This document shows, one piece after another, positions 52,007 through 61,996 of a stretch of DNA of 64,000 nucleotides. Source of the DNA: Acidobacteriota bacterium (GTDB lineage: Bacteria; Acidobacteriota; Polarisedimenticolia; Polarisedimenticolales; Polarisedimenticolaceae); assembly GCA_029861955.1 (NCBI GenBank), contig JAOTYK010000006.1:62001-126000 (forward strand), read 5' to 3'. Every line of letters starts with the position of its first letter. Within the stretch, counting starts at the first letter, position 1. The position numbers were made by a program, and so were the translations under genes. A model generated the notes under the pieces. That model saw nothing but the letters and a program-made list of their open reading frames with translations, had not been told where the DNA came from and did no database searches.

Positions 52007-53557
52007 ATGAAAGCGTTTGTCGTGTTCTGCGCTGCGACCCTCGTCGCCGCAGGAACCCCTGCCACAGCGACCCGATTCGAACGTGAGACGTTCAAAGTTC
52101 GAACCGTACAGATGCCCTTGCTCGATGTGGATCGCATCGACTACGGGACGCTAACCGTCGAGGTTGCTCACGACGTGCCGGAGATAGGTGAACCTCAGCT
52201 CCGCACGACCAAGACCTGGTGTAGGCCCAATGGCAGCAAGAGTCTCAAGGACGCCGTCGAGGTTCCGACGCACTACTACGAGATCCCGCACCACACTGAC
52301 GGCGCCGTCATCGTGGTTCGATCCGGAGACGGGTCGGTCGTTCATTCCGAACGACTGGACCCTCACGATGGGCACGTGCGTTTCGGCTACGACCAATGCC
52401 GTTACTGGCTTCAGTCACAGCTTGATGAAGACTGGGCCGTCGGCATGAAACGCATTCCCGGCGAGATCGATAACGACGTTCGAGACCTGTACAGAACGAT
52501 CTCTGAACGGACGGTCGACGAGGCTCTGTTCGCGGTCGTTCGCGAAGACAAAATTCCCCTTTTCTCCTTCCGCGACAAACGTCACGACTATCAGCAGGAG
52601 AATACGGCCGCCGGGGGAGCGGCAACGATCTATCGAGGGCTGAACGATGGTGCGTTGGTCCTGGGACCAACAGGTCGTGAGCGCCTCGAAGCATCGATTG
52701 CACGATGGACAGAGGCACTCGATCAGGCTGACATGCAAGACAAACAGGCGCGCATCAGTCGCAAGGTCGCCGCCCGGCTTCACGCGAACATCGGCGTTGC
52801 GCAGATGATGATGGGGGAGACCATCGAGGCCAAGCGGAGTTTCGAAACCTCGTCACGGATGTGGGGCGCGACTGTCAGCCGCTCGAATGGAACGGGGAAC
52901 GCCGATCTACTGGCGCGCATCGCCGAGCGCAGGCAGCGCGAAGCGCGGCAGTCCTCCGAAGTCTTTGATGCCGAGCAGACCGAGCACCGACTGGACCTGG
53001 CGGATCGATACCGGGGCAAAATTCCGCTCACCGTCTTCGGTGGAGAGCGGTACGAAACGCTCTCTGCTGTTCATCTCGAGCAGGCGACAGTACGTCTGGT
53101 TCAGGATATCGCGACCGAGAAGGCAACCGATGAGGGTGTCGTGAACCGGTACGAGAACCAGGTCATGCATACCTCGACACAGGGATTCGTTCTGTTCCTG
53201 ATGCCCTACGGCAACAAGCTCGACACGTTTCCGGATGAGATCCTCGAGCTGACTCATCTCAACCGATTGAGAGCCCCCGGACACGGTATCGAAAAGCTCC
53301 CCGACGATATTGGCCAACTATCGGCCCTTGAGGTCCTGGATCTGAGCGGCAATCGAATCATCGGCGTGCCGGGGAACATCGGGCAGATGACGCAGCTGCG
53401 GAAACTGGATCTGGCAAACAACCGGATCGAGCGTCTGCCGGACGAGATCTCCAGGCTGCAGTCGTTGAAGAGCCTGTCGCTGAAGGGGAATCCGATCTCC
53501 GATCAGGAGCTGTCTCGGATCAGGCGTCTCTTGCCGAACTGCAAGATCAAGATGTAG
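52007..53557 (+). CDS. Exported leucine-rich-repeat protein
   Basis: 516 residues with a signal peptide (cleaved near 'PATATRFE'). A large N-terminal region (about 25-200) is of unknown fold. A helical TPR-like segment with a Glu/Arg-rich coil follows (about 215-345). The C-terminal leucine-rich repeats (about 395-510) include four or five units such as 'LTHLNRLRAPGHGIEKLPDDIGQLSALEVLDLSGNRI', of the Shoc2/'typical' type. No kinase, GTPase or catalytic motif is present. It is probably a periplasmic or surface binding protein. ATG 52007 follows GGAGG. It converges with the DUF5916 gene 8 nt away. Confidence 0.8.
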   Translation: MKAFVVFCAATLVAAGTPATATRFERETFKVRTVQMPLLDVDRIDYGTLTVEVAHDVPEIGEPQLRTTKTWCRPNGSKSLKDAVEVPTHYYEIPHHTDGAVIVVRSGDGSVVHSERLDPHDGHVRFGYDQCRYWLQSQLDEDWAVGMKRIPGEIDNDVRDLYRTISERTVDEALFAVVREDKIPLFSFRDKRHDYQQENTAAGGAATIYRGLNDGALVLGPTGRERLEASIARWTEALDQADMQDKQARISRKVAARLHANIGVAQMMMGETIEAKRSFETSSRMWGATVSRSNGTGNADLLARIAERRQREARQSSEVFDAEQTEHRLDLADRYRGKIPLTVFGGERYETLSAVHLEQATVRLVQDIATEKATDEGVVNRYENQVMHTSTQGFVLFLMPYGNKLDTFPDEILELTHLNRLRAPGHGIEKLPDDIGQLSALEVLDLSGNRIIGVPGNIGQMTQLRKLDLANNRIERLPDEISRLQSLKSLSLKGNPISDQELSRIRRLLPNCKIKM

Positions 53558-53565
53558 GTGGTCCC

Positions 53566-55899
53566 CTACGGGCGGAACAGGTACGACACCTTGAAGAACA
53601 CGGCGCGTGAGTCATTCACGTAGTCTCGCTCTGTCCGAACGAGCGGATTGCCATTGACGTCTTCGATGATCGCGGGGTCGAGGTAGTTCGAGTTGTACCC
53701 GACATAAAACGCGGTCCACGGATTGATCAGGTAGGTCATCAGCAGATCGCCGTTGAAACGTCGTCTCGTCTCGAGCGAGGTCAGGGTGGCGTCGGCCTTC
53801 GTCTCGTCGAGCTGCAGGATGAGTCGCAGCGATAGCTCTCGGGTGAACTGGACGTTCAGACGACTCCGATAAATGTTGTTGCGGAAGATGCTCCGGTTCG
53901 TGAGGCGTTCGTCCAACTGGTTGAAGAGCCAGACGTTGGCGAGGGAGAGGCGGCGTCCTGGTCGCAGCGTAAATTCCACTCTTCCGCGAAGTTCGTGGGC
54001 TGCAAACGGCGCCGAGCCCACCGGTGGGACGAAGTTGATCCGTTCTCCGTCGGATACGTTCAGTTTGATGTACAGGAGCCGGCTGAATCGACTCTCGAAC
54101 TCCGTCGTGATCTGCGAGACGCGAAAGTCCTGCGACGCGGTCAGATTGGGGTAGTCGACCGGCCGCAACGTGTCATAGCCATTGAACCAACTCAGTTCCA
54201 GCTGGGTCTGACGCCGAAACTCGAACTTTAGTTGCGGAACGAATCGCCACTCGATTCGCTCGCCCTGGGCATCCTCGATCTGAAGGATGATTCCACCGGG
54301 ACCCCACGCAATCAATCGCGGTCCCTCCGGCCGGAACCGGTAGTCGACGCTCGTGTGGAGGTTCCGCACATCCACCCGGGGCGTGAAACCGAGTTCCGTG
54401 ATGAAATCCGGCCCGACCTCCCGATAGTGAATATGCTGTTTCCACTTTCGTCCCTGCCGGTCGAACGCGAAGCTGTAGGCCTGGTCCTGCCGCAGGTTGC
54501 CGTCGAGATCCTCGTCGCGTGAGTAGACCGCCTGTAGGCTTGCCACCCAGTTCTCGTCCAGCTTGATTCGCCCGTCCAGGCTGAACACACGGTTGTGTGC
54601 GTCGGCCAGGCGCCGGTCGGTGTATAGAACGCCGATCGAGGACTGTTGCGACAGATCGCGACTCAAGCGCAGGGTCGTCGCCAGCGCATCCTCTCCAACC
54701 AGCGGATCGCCGGCGACGGCCCGTTTCCCGGGTGCTTGGTCGTTGGCCACGATCACACCCATCGAGTACTTCCCGATCTTGCCGGTCAACCGAGCTCCGA
54801 GGCTGGGGTCCTCGATCTGGCGAGTGAACAACAGGTTGAGTGGAGTCGTGAAAAAGGTGGCGTTCTCGATGAAGAACGGCCGTCGCTCGGGAAACTGAAC
54901 CTCGAACCGTTGATTCGAGGTGATCTGGGGTTGATCGGATTCGATCTGGGCGAAGTCCGGGTTCATCGTCAGGTCGAGGGCCAGGCTTTCCCGTAGGACG
55001 AACTTGGCGTCCAGCCCGATGTCTCCGTCGAACGAGTCGCGGACCGGGCTGGCGAGTGTGTCCTCGTCCAGCAGACGGAAGCTTCGCGCGGTGGCATACG
55101 GGATCAGCCACATGTTGCGTCCCGGTGAGATCCCCTCGAGTCCGGAAAGCAACGCCTCCTGGTTCAGGCGGCCATCGATCCGGCTGGTCACCCGGGGCCA
55201 GAACGATACCTCGTTGTTGCGCGGGATATCGCGAACCAACACGATGCCCCACGTCTGCGCGTCGTCCGGGGAAAAGCGCAGGCTCTTGAACGGAATCGCC
55301 ATGCGAACGAGATAGCCGCGATCGGTCAGACGTCCCTCCGATTCCCAGATCGTGTCCCACGCGACGTCAAACATCTGACCTTCGGTCCAGATCGCGTCCC
55401 ACTGGACGCCGAACGGGTTGCACAGAAACGAGTACGCCCGACGCTGGTCCGCGTAGGTGTCCAGTTGGATCTCGACGGTTTCGTCGCCACGGATATCTTC
55501 CCGTTTGGAGTAATGGGAGCGGAGCGTGTCCGGTTGGTCGTCAAAGGCGACGAAGACGACGTGCAGCCAGTCGTCGTCGTACCCCAGGTAGACGTCGGTC
55601 TTCTGGGATGCAGGCTGCCCATCCTCCGGTTCTCGTTGGACGAATCCTGATATTCGCGTCAGCTCATCGGCAAGATCGGCCGGTGGGCGCATGTCGACGA
55701 ACTCTTCGAGTTGAGGCGCGCGGCTCACCCGTTGGATGTCGACACGAGACGGCGCCTCGTCCCCGGGAGCGGCATGGAGGAGGCCGGCGAAAAGGACGTG
55801 AAGGAAGAGTCCTGAAAACAGTCGGTAGCGTGACCTCCGCAATCTCCGTCCCCCCAACCCGATCAGATCGCAACATGATGGGAGGCGCCGGCGTCCCAT
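53566..55899 (-). CDS. DUF5916 outer-membrane protein with CBM9-like N-terminal domain
   Basis: 777 residues. A basic, somewhat extended N-terminus (start uncertain, no clear ribosome site) leads to a hydrophobic export signal (about 27-44). A CBM9-like domain (about 60-230, 'TDVYLGYDDDWLHVVFVAFDDQP', 'VEIQLDTYADQRRAYSFLCNPFG') comes next. About 540 residues of transmembrane beta-strands follow, characteristic of DUF5916, with 'NPDFAQIESDQPQITSNQRFEVQFPERRPFF' near the joint and a short 'LFRP' end. The family is common in Acidobacteriota and Bacteroidota and is proposed to be an outer-membrane receptor or enzyme for glycans. Ligand unknown. It is divergent from aceE. Confidence 0.88.
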   Translation of the reverse strand: MGRRRLPSCCDLIGLGGRRLRRSRYRLFSGLFLHVLFAGLLHAAPGDEAPSRVDIQRVSRAPQLEEFVDMRPPADLADELTRISGFVQREPEDGQPASQKTDVYLGYDDDWLHVVFVAFDDQPDTLRSHYSKREDIRGDETVEIQLDTYADQRRAYSFLCNPFGVQWDAIWTEGQMFDVAWDTIWESEGRLTDRGYLVRMAIPFKSLRFSPDDAQTWGIVLVRDIPRNNEVSFWPRVTSRIDGRLNQEALLSGLEGISPGRNMWLIPYATARSFRLLDEDTLASPVRDSFDGDIGLDAKFVLRESLALDLTMNPDFAQIESDQPQITSNQRFEVQFPERRPFFIENATFFTTPLNLLFTRQIEDPSLGARLTGKIGKYSMGVIVANDQAPGKRAVAGDPLVGEDALATTLRLSRDLSQQSSIGVLYTDRRLADAHNRVFSLDGRIKLDENWVASLQAVYSRDEDLDGNLRQDQAYSFAFDRQGRKWKQHIHYREVGPDFITELGFTPRVDVRNLHTSVDYRFRPEGPRLIAWGPGGIILQIEDAQGERIEWRFVPQLKFEFRRQTQLELSWFNGYDTLRPVDYPNLTASQDFRVSQITTEFESRFSRLLYIKLNVSDGERINFVPPVGSAPFAAHELRGRVEFTLRPGRRLSLANVWLFNQLDERLTNRSIFRNNIYRSRLNVQFTRELSLRLILQLDETKADATLTSLETRRRFNGDLLMTYLINPWTAFYVGYNSNYLDPAIIEDVNGNPLVRTERDYVNDSRAVFFKVSYLFRP

Positions 55900-56013
55900 G
55901 CATCGCTAACCGCTCTGATTTACAACATTTTACAGGGGCTGTGGGGTCGTGGCCGGGATGTGTAGAATGGCTCGCGCCCGGGTTGGCCGCAGATACGAGA
56001 AACGGGAGAGTTC

Positions 56014-58689
56014 ATGTCCGACCTGCTCAAGGACCCGCTACAAGAGGAGATCGTCGCCGCGGAAGAGCGCGAGTGGCTCGAGTCCCTCGACTACGTGATC
56101 AAGCACGGCGGGTCGTCACGCGTCCGCGACCTCCTGCTGGCCCTCCAGCGCCGCGCCGCCGAGTTCGGCATCACTCTTCCGTACTCGGCCAATACCCCGT
56201 ACACCAACACGATCGTCCGAGCGGACCAACCGCGGTTTCCCGGCAATCGCGAGATCGAGCGACGGATCAAGAGCATCCTTCGCTGGAACGCCATGGCCAT
56301 GGTCGTGCAGGCCAACCGTTCGGATTCCGGCATCGGCGGTCATATCTCGACCTACGCTTCGGCGGCGACCCTGTACGAGGTCGCCTTCAATCACTTCTTT
56401 CGTGGCAAGGATCATCCGTCGGGCGGGGACCAGATCTACTTCCAGGGGCATGCATCTCCCGGGATCTACGCCCGGGCGTTTCTGGAGGGGCGGCTCACGG
56501 AAGAGCAGCTGAAAGCCTTCCGTCGCGAATTGAAGCCGGGAGGTGGGTTGCCGTCCTATCCCCACCCGCGAGCGATGCCTGGCTTCTGGGAATTCCCGAC
56601 GGTCTCGATGGGACTCGGCCCGATCATGGCGATCTATCAAGCACGATTCAATCGCTACCTGGAAGATCGAGGACTTGTCAAGAACACCGGTCGAGTCTGG
56701 GCCTTTCTGGGTGACGGAGAGACCGACGAGCCCGAGGCGTTGGGCGCCATCTCCCTCGCGGCTCGGGAGAAGCTCGACAACCTGAATTTCGTCATCAACT
56801 GCAACCTTCAGCGCCTGGACGGCCCGGTTCGCGGAAACGGCAAGATCATTCAAGAGCTGGAGGCGATCTTCCGTGGCGCGGGATGGAACGTCATCAAGGT
56901 CGTCTGGGGAGACAGCTGGGATCCGTTACTGGCCAACGATCCCGAGGGACGACTGGTCAAGCGTATGGAAGAGGCCGTCGATGGGGACTACCAGAAGTAC
57001 AGCGTCGAGGGCGGCGGGTACATTCGCGAGCATTTCTTCGGGACCCACCCCGACCTGAAGGAGTTGGTGAGCAAGCTCACCGACACCGAGATCTCCAAGC
57101 TGCGCCGCGGGGGGCACGATCCGGAGAAGGTCTACGCCGCCTACAAGGCCGCCGTCGAGCACGAGGGCGCTCCGACGGTGATTCTCGCGAAGACGGTCAA
57201 GGGGTACGGACTGGGTGAAGCCGGAGAGGGAAAGAACATCACCCATCAGCAGAAGAAATTGAACGAATCGGAGCTGCGCGAGTTCCGTGCCCGATTCGGG
57301 ATCCCGATTTCCGACGATGAGGTGGGCGAGGCACCGTTCTACCGTCCGCCCGACGACAGTCCCGAGATGCGTTATCTGCGCGAGCGTCGAATGGAGTTGG
57401 GTGGCTCCGTGCCAAGCAGGGTCGAAGGCACGCCGGGGATCACCGCGCCGGATCACAGCCTGTTCGAGGAGTTCGACGCGGGCTCCGGGGGGCGAGAGGC
57501 GTCCACCACCGCCGTCGCCGTGCGGCTCCTGTCCAAGTTACTGAAGGACGAACAGCTGGGTCCCCACGTCGTGCCGATCGTTCCGGACGAGGCGCGGACG
57601 TTCGGCATGGAGTCCCTCTTCCGGCAGGTCGGTATCTATTCCCACGTGGGCCAGCGTTACGAGCCCGTCGACAAGGAGACGCTGCTTTACTACAAGGAGG
57701 CGACCGACGGACAGATCCTCGAAGAGGGGATTACCGAGGCCGGATCACTGTGTTCGTTCATCGCCGCCGGTACGTCGCACTCGAGTCACGGCGTCAACAT
57801 GATTCCGTTTTTCATCTTCTACTCGATGTTCGGCTTCCAGCGGATCGGCGACCTGATCTGGGCGGCCGGCGACATGCGCTGTCGCGGTTTCCTCGTCGGT
57901 GGCACTGCCGGTCGAACGACGCTGGCCGGCGAGGGGCTGCAGCATCAGGACGGCCACTCCCAACTACTGGCCTACAGTCATCCCCACGTCGTTGCCTACG
58001 ATCCCGCCTTCGCGTACGAACTTGCGGCGATGCTCGAGGACGGCATCCAGCGGATGTACGTCGATCGCGAGTCGGTCTGTTACTACCTGACCGTTGGAAA
58101 TGAGCCCTACGCCCAGCCGGCGATGCCCGAGGGTGTTCGCGATGGGATCTTGCGAGGGCTGTATCGCTTCAACAGTCATGACGGTGCCGATGCCGGGAAG
58201 CTGAAACTGCTCGGCAGTGGCGCGATCATGAACGAAGTCCTCGCCGCCCAGGCGCTGCTTCAAGAGCACTGGGGTATCGCCAGTGAAGCGTGGTCGGCTA
58301 CCAGCTACCAGCAGCTGTATCGCGACGGCCTCGATGCGGATCGCAAGAATCGGCTCTCCGGGAAGAACACGGAAGTCCCATTCGTACGTCAGGCACTCGG
58401 TGAGGATCCGGAAACGCTGGTGGTCGCCGCATCGGACTACAGCCAGGCCTTGCCTCACTCGATCTCGCACTGGGCCCCGGGGCGCATGGTGGTCCTGGGT
58501 ACCGACGGATTTGGCCGGAGCGAGAACCGCGAGTCATTGCGGGAGTACTTCGAGGTCAACGCCCGTCATATCGCGTGGGCCGCTTTGGCGGGTCTCGCTC
58601 GCGAAAATCGATTTCCGACCAAGAAGCTGCCGGCCGCCGCGAAGACTCTAAACATCGATTCCAGTAAGGCGAACGCCGCGGACTTTTGA
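56014..58689 (+). CDS. aceE: Pyruvate dehydrogenase E1 component, homodimeric type
   Basis: 891 residues, as in E. coli AceE (887). ThDP-dependent decarboxylation of pyruvate and acetyl transfer to the E2 lipoyl group. Hallmarks are 'HISTYASAATLYEVAFNHFFRG', 'QGHASPGIYARAFLEGRLTEEQL', the ThDP/Mg motif 'FLGDGETDEPEALGAI...NFVINCNLQ' and 'PAMPEGVRDGI'. ATG 56014 has GGGAGAG 5 nt upstream, and a -10-like TAGAAT is at 55963-55968. aceF begins 23 nt after the stop, then lpd overlaps aceF, so the complex is made from one operon. No PdhR gene is adjacent. Confidence 0.97.
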   Translation: MSDLLKDPLQEEIVAAEEREWLESLDYVIKHGGSSRVRDLLLALQRRAAEFGITLPYSANTPYTNTIVRADQPRFPGNREIERRIKSILRWNAMAMVVQANRSDSGIGGHISTYASAATLYEVAFNHFFRGKDHPSGGDQIYFQGHASPGIYARAFLEGRLTEEQLKAFRRELKPGGGLPSYPHPRAMPGFWEFPTVSMGLGPIMAIYQARFNRYLEDRGLVKNTGRVWAFLGDGETDEPEALGAISLAAREKLDNLNFVINCNLQRLDGPVRGNGKIIQELEAIFRGAGWNVIKVVWGDSWDPLLANDPEGRLVKRMEEAVDGDYQKYSVEGGGYIREHFFGTHPDLKELVSKLTDTEISKLRRGGHDPEKVYAAYKAAVEHEGAPTVILAKTVKGYGLGEAGEGKNITHQQKKLNESELREFRARFGIPISDDEVGEAPFYRPPDDSPEMRYLRERRMELGGSVPSRVEGTPGITAPDHSLFEEFDAGSGGREASTTAVAVRLLSKLLKDEQLGPHVVPIVPDEARTFGMESLFRQVGIYSHVGQRYEPVDKETLLYYKEATDGQILEEGITEAGSLCSFIAAGTSHSSHGVNMIPFFIFYSMFGFQRIGDLIWAAGDMRCRGFLVGGTAGRTTLAGEGLQHQDGHSQLLAYSHPHVVAYDPAFAYELAAMLEDGIQRMYVDRESVCYYLTVGNEPYAQPAMPEGVRDGILRGLYRFNSHDGADAGKLKLLGSGAIMNEVLAAQALLQEHWGIASEAWSATSYQQLYRDGLDADRKNRLSGKNTEVPFVRQALGEDPETLVVAASDYSQALPHSISHWAPGRMVVLGTDGFGRSENRESLREYFEVNARHIAWAALAGLARENRFPTKKLPAAAKTLNIDSSKANAADF

Positions 58690-58712
58690 TCGCGTCTGAC
58701 CAGGAGGTAGGG

Positions 58713-59957
58713 GTGGAAGAGGTCAAGCTCCCCGAATTGGGTGAGAACATCGAAGACGTGGAGGTCTCCGCGGTTCTCGTCAAAGCGGGTGACGCGGTTC
58801 ACGTCGATCAGCCCTTGCTGGAGGTCGAGACCGAGAAGGCCAGTCTTGAGGTCCCCGCCACCCGCGATGGCGTGGTAGTCGACGTATTAGTGAAGAAGGG
58901 CGATCGCGTCCGAGTCGGCCAGACGATCGTTCGACTCGACGGAGAAGCCTCCGCAGCGTCGACCGGGCCGACAGCAGAACCTGCGACGGAGGCGAAGGCG
59001 GCCCCCGAACCGACCGTCGTTAAGCCGGCCAAGGTCGTGCAGTTTTCCGGGCCTGCCATGGCGACACCGGACCAACTGGGCATCACGGCACCGGCGGCGC
59101 CGTCGACCCGCGCACTGGCCCGCGAACTCGGTGTCGATGTCAACAAGGTGCCCGGCAGCGGCCCCGGTGGTCGTATCAATCGGGATGACGTGAAGGCCTA
59201 CGCCAAGCGGATCATCCTCGGCGGCGCGGGCGTCGGAGCGACGCCGGCTCCCGAACTCCCGGACTTCTCGCGATGGGGAGCGACCCACGAAGAACCGTTC
59301 GGGAGCGTCCGAAGAGCGACGGCCCGGGCGATGTCCAACAGTTGGACCCAGATTCCGCATGTCACCCAGTTCGACCGGGCCGACGTCACCGACCTGGACC
59401 AGTCCCGACGCGCTCGAAACAAGAAGGCGAAGAATGGGGCGGCGAAGCTGACGATGACGGCCATCATCATCGAGAAGGTCGCGGCGGCCCTGGCTCAGTT
59501 CCCGAAGTTCAACGCCAGTCTCGACCTCGTCGGCGAGCGTGTCATCTACAAGGACTACGTCAACATCGGCGTCGCCGTGGATACCGTTCGCGGTCGGCGC
59601 GTACCGGTCTTGAAGGACGCGGACAAGAAAGACCCATCGGAGATCGCTGTGGAGTTGAACGATCTCGCGTCGCGTGCCCGAAATAGAAAACTCAAGCCCG
59701 ACGAGATGCAGGGGGCCGGCTTCACCATCAGTAACCTTGGCGGTCTCGGAACGACTTACTTCACACCGATTGTCAACTGGCCGGAAGTTTCGATCCTTGG
59801 TGTGGGACGAGCGGAGCCACAGGCCGTGTGGCGCGACGATCAGTTCGTGCCCCGAGCGGTGATGCCACTTTCGATCTCCTACGATCATCGGATCATTGAC
59901 GGAGCGGATGCGGCGCGGTTCCTTCGCTCGCTGGCAGAAGCGCTGGAGGCGCAATGA
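58713..59957 (+). CDS. aceF: Dihydrolipoamide acetyltransferase (pyruvate dehydrogenase E2)
   Basis: 414 residues from GTG 58713, supported by AGGAGGT 5 nt upstream; an earlier in-frame TTG is not. One lipoyl domain (1-80, Lys42 in 'ETEKASLEV'), a Pro/Ala linker, the E1/E3-binding domain (about 128-165, 'STRALARELGVDVNKVPGSGPGGRINRDDV'), and the catalytic core with His392 and Asp396 in 'SYDHRIIDG'. It transfers the acetyl group to CoA. A single lipoyl domain is fewer than the three of E. coli AceF. Its TGA overlaps the lpd ATG (ATGA). Confidence 0.96.
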   Translation: MEEVKLPELGENIEDVEVSAVLVKAGDAVHVDQPLLEVETEKASLEVPATRDGVVVDVLVKKGDRVRVGQTIVRLDGEASAASTGPTAEPATEAKAAPEPTVVKPAKVVQFSGPAMATPDQLGITAPAAPSTRALARELGVDVNKVPGSGPGGRINRDDVKAYAKRIILGGAGVGATPAPELPDFSRWGATHEEPFGSVRRATARAMSNSWTQIPHVTQFDRADVTDLDQSRRARNKKAKNGAAKLTMTAIIIEKVAAALAQFPKFNASLDLVGERVIYKDYVNIGVAVDTVRGRRVPVLKDADKKDPSEIAVELNDLASRARNRKLKPDEMQGAGFTISNLGGLGTTYFTPIVNWPEVSILGVGRAEPQAVWRDDQFVPRAVMPLSISYDHRIIDGADAARFLRSLAEALEAQ

Positions 59958-61381
59958 CAGAGGTTCTGCGACACGACCTGGTGGTCGTCGGCGCGGGTCC
60001 CGGCGGATACGCCGCGGCCTTTCTCGCGGCAGATCTCGGGATGGACGTCATTCTGATCGACCCCGAGCCCAACCCCGGTGGCGTCTGTCTGTTTCGCGGC
60101 TGTATCCCGTCGAAGTCCTTGCTGCATGTCGCCAAGTTGATCCACGAGGCCGAACAGGCGGAAGAGTGGGGGGTCGTGTTCGGGAAACCGAACGTCGATC
60201 TCGATCGACTGCGGGGATTCAAGCAGGACGTCGTTGATCGATTGACCGGTGGGCTTGGACAGCTCGCCACGCAGAGGAAGGTCCCCCACCTACGCGGTAT
60301 GGCGACCATCGTTGGCCCCACCGAGTTGGACGTGGAACGCGTTGAAGGGGGTTCCGTTCGTGTCGAGTTCGGTCATGCGATTCTGGCAACCGGCTCGCGC
60401 CCGACGGAACTATCGGCATTTCCCAACGAAGATCCGCGACTGATGGACTCAACGGCTGCGCTCGAAATGGACGAGTTGCCGGAGACGTTGCTCGTCGTGG
60501 GTGGCGGTTACATCGGGCTGGAACTGGGTTCGGTCTATTCGGCCCTCGGAAGCCGGGTCACGGTCGTCGAGATGACCGACGGCCTGCTTCCCGGCGCCGA
60601 CCGCGATCTGGTGCGACCGTTGGCGAAGAGGCTCGAGGCGCAGTTCGAGGCGATCCGCCTGTCGACGAAGGTCGCCACAATCGACGCAGCAGACGATGGC
60701 CTCCACGTCTCTCTCGAGCCGGCGGAAGGTCCGGCAGAGTCCCATCGATTCGACCGCGTCCTGGTTGCGATCGGTCGTCGGCCCAACTCCGGTGGTATCG
60801 GTCTAGAGACCACCAAGGTTCAGATCGACGGTGACGGGTTCGTTTCCGTCGATGCCCAGTTGAGAACCACCGAACCGACCCTGTTCGCGATCGGGGACCT
60901 GGTGGGGCAACCGATGCTGGCTCACAAGGCGTCCCACGAGGCGCGTGTGGCCGTCGAGGCGATCGCCGGGGAGAAAGTCGCCTTCGATCCGGCAGCCATC
61001 CCGGCGGTGGTGTTCACGGATCCCGAGGTCGCGTGGTGTGGCCTCACCGAGACCGAGGCGAAACTCGCGGGCCGGAAGATCGAGGTCGCCCGGTTTCCAT
61101 GGGGCGCCTCGGGACGCGCCAGGACCATCGGGCGGGAGGATGGTCTCACCAAGTTGATCCTGGATCCTCAGACCGAGCGGGTGCTCGGCATGGGCATCGT
61201 CGGCGCGGGTGCCGGCGAACTGATCGCGGAAGGGGTCCTCGCCGTGGAGATGGCGGCTCTGGCGGGGGATCTGCGGCTGACGATTCACCCCCATCCCACG
61301 TTGTCCGAGACCGTGATGGAGTCGGCCGAGGTCTACTTCGGCCAGAGCACCCACGTCTACCGCCCAAGCCGTCGCCGCTAA
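59954..61381 (+). CDS. lpd: Dihydrolipoamide dehydrogenase (E3)
   Basis: 475 residues. FAD/NAD disulfide oxidoreductase that reoxidises the E2 lipoyl group. Motifs are the FAD fold 'DLVVVGAGPGGYAAAFLAADLG', redox cysteines Cys45 and Cys50 in 'GGVCLFRGCIPSKSLL' (usual wording is CLNxGC), the NAD fold 'LLVVGGGYIGLELGSVYSALGSRVTVVE', 'FAIGDLVGQPMLAHKASHE' and the C-terminal catalytic 'HPHPTLSE'. Arg and Phe replacing Asn-x between the cysteines is a mild oddity. It is coupled to aceF and followed by a strong hairpin. Confidence 0.97.
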   Translation: MTEVLRHDLVVVGAGPGGYAAAFLAADLGMDVILIDPEPNPGGVCLFRGCIPSKSLLHVAKLIHEAEQAEEWGVVFGKPNVDLDRLRGFKQDVVDRLTGGLGQLATQRKVPHLRGMATIVGPTELDVERVEGGSVRVEFGHAILATGSRPTELSAFPNEDPRLMDSTAALEMDELPETLLVVGGGYIGLELGSVYSALGSRVTVVEMTDGLLPGADRDLVRPLAKRLEAQFEAIRLSTKVATIDAADDGLHVSLEPAEGPAESHRFDRVLVAIGRRPNSGGIGLETTKVQIDGDGFVSVDAQLRTTEPTLFAIGDLVGQPMLAHKASHEARVAVEAIAGEKVAFDPAAIPAVVFTDPEVAWCGLTETEAKLAGRKIEVARFPWGASGRARTIGREDGLTKLILDPQTERVLGMGIVGAGAGELIAEGVLAVEMAALAGDLRLTIHPHPTLSETVMESAEVYFGQSTHVYRPSRRR

Positions 61382-61387
61382 AGAGAA

Positions 61388-61421
61388 AGGGCCCGCAGGT
61401 CAATGACCCACGGGCCCCTAA
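61388..61421. terminator. Bidirectional intrinsic terminator between lpd and the convergent gene
   Basis: GGGCCCG (61389-61395) pairs with CGGGCCC (61411-61417) around an inner GGTC/GACC stem. On the minus strand the hairpin is followed by TTTCTCTTT, so it terminates the convergent gene well. On the plus strand the T tract after lpd is weak (CTAATT). Confidence 0.78.
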
Positions 61422-61443
61422 TTCGTACAAGCTGAAAGACGCG

Positions 61444-61842
61444 CTAGTTCAGCGTCCGAATGAGATAGCGGATCTCGCGATCGGCATTGAGTCGCGGCGA
61501 CGCGACACGGATGCTACGCGGTCCCACCATTCCGGTCAGCGAATCGCCACCAGGGACGATCAAGCCGGGTACCGGCTTGTTGGCACCCGGAACAGCATTG
61601 TGAGCCGCCGGTATCGTCACCGGGGTCTCGTTGCCGTTCTCTTCGTCGCCGGGAGAGATGACCGGGGGAAGCATCGTCGGCGTTTCGTCGACGTTGTTCC
61701 AGATCAATGAACGATCATAGATGTCGCCTTCGGCGACCTTGATCACAGAAAGGTCCGGCACGACCATATCCATGGCGTGGGTCGCACCGACCGAGAGGAT
61801 CGCGACTACAAGTACGATCCAAAGGCCCTTGGCTCTCTTCAT
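61444..61842 (-). CDS. Small exported protein of unknown function
   Basis: 132 residues with a signal peptide (cleaved near 'ATHAMDM'). The mature part is Pro/Val-rich and acidic with no repeat or Cys, ending in a basic helix-like tail 'NADREIRYLIRTLN'. No family recognised. ATG 61842 is chosen because an AAGGAGG lies about 9 nt upstream. That ribosome site can pair with the CTCC just before the ATG (GGAG-GAAC-CTCC hairpin), which could limit translation. A bidirectional terminator follows. Confidence 0.7.
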   Translation of the reverse strand: MKRAKGLWIVLVVAILSVGATHAMDMVVPDLSVIKVAEGDIYDRSLIWNNVDETPTMLPPVISPGDEENGNETPVTIPAAHNAVPGANKPVPGLIVPGGDSLTGMVGPRSIRVASPRLNADREIRYLIRTLN

Positions 61843-61996
61843 GGGGAGGTTCCTCCTTATGACTAACCGCATGACACCCTTACTTCTACTCCGATACCTT
61901 GCCCCTACACAATAGGGTACCCCCCCATTCGCGCGGAGTCTACCCTGCAAAAGACGGCGACGTGTCGGTTTACGGTGAAACCGTTGGCATTTGAAG

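Noticed and set aside
54173-55360. 395-codon minus-strand frame within the DUF5916 gene
   Set aside because: Arg/Gly/Pro-rich shadow of the real gene with no domain pattern; typical of high-GC frames.
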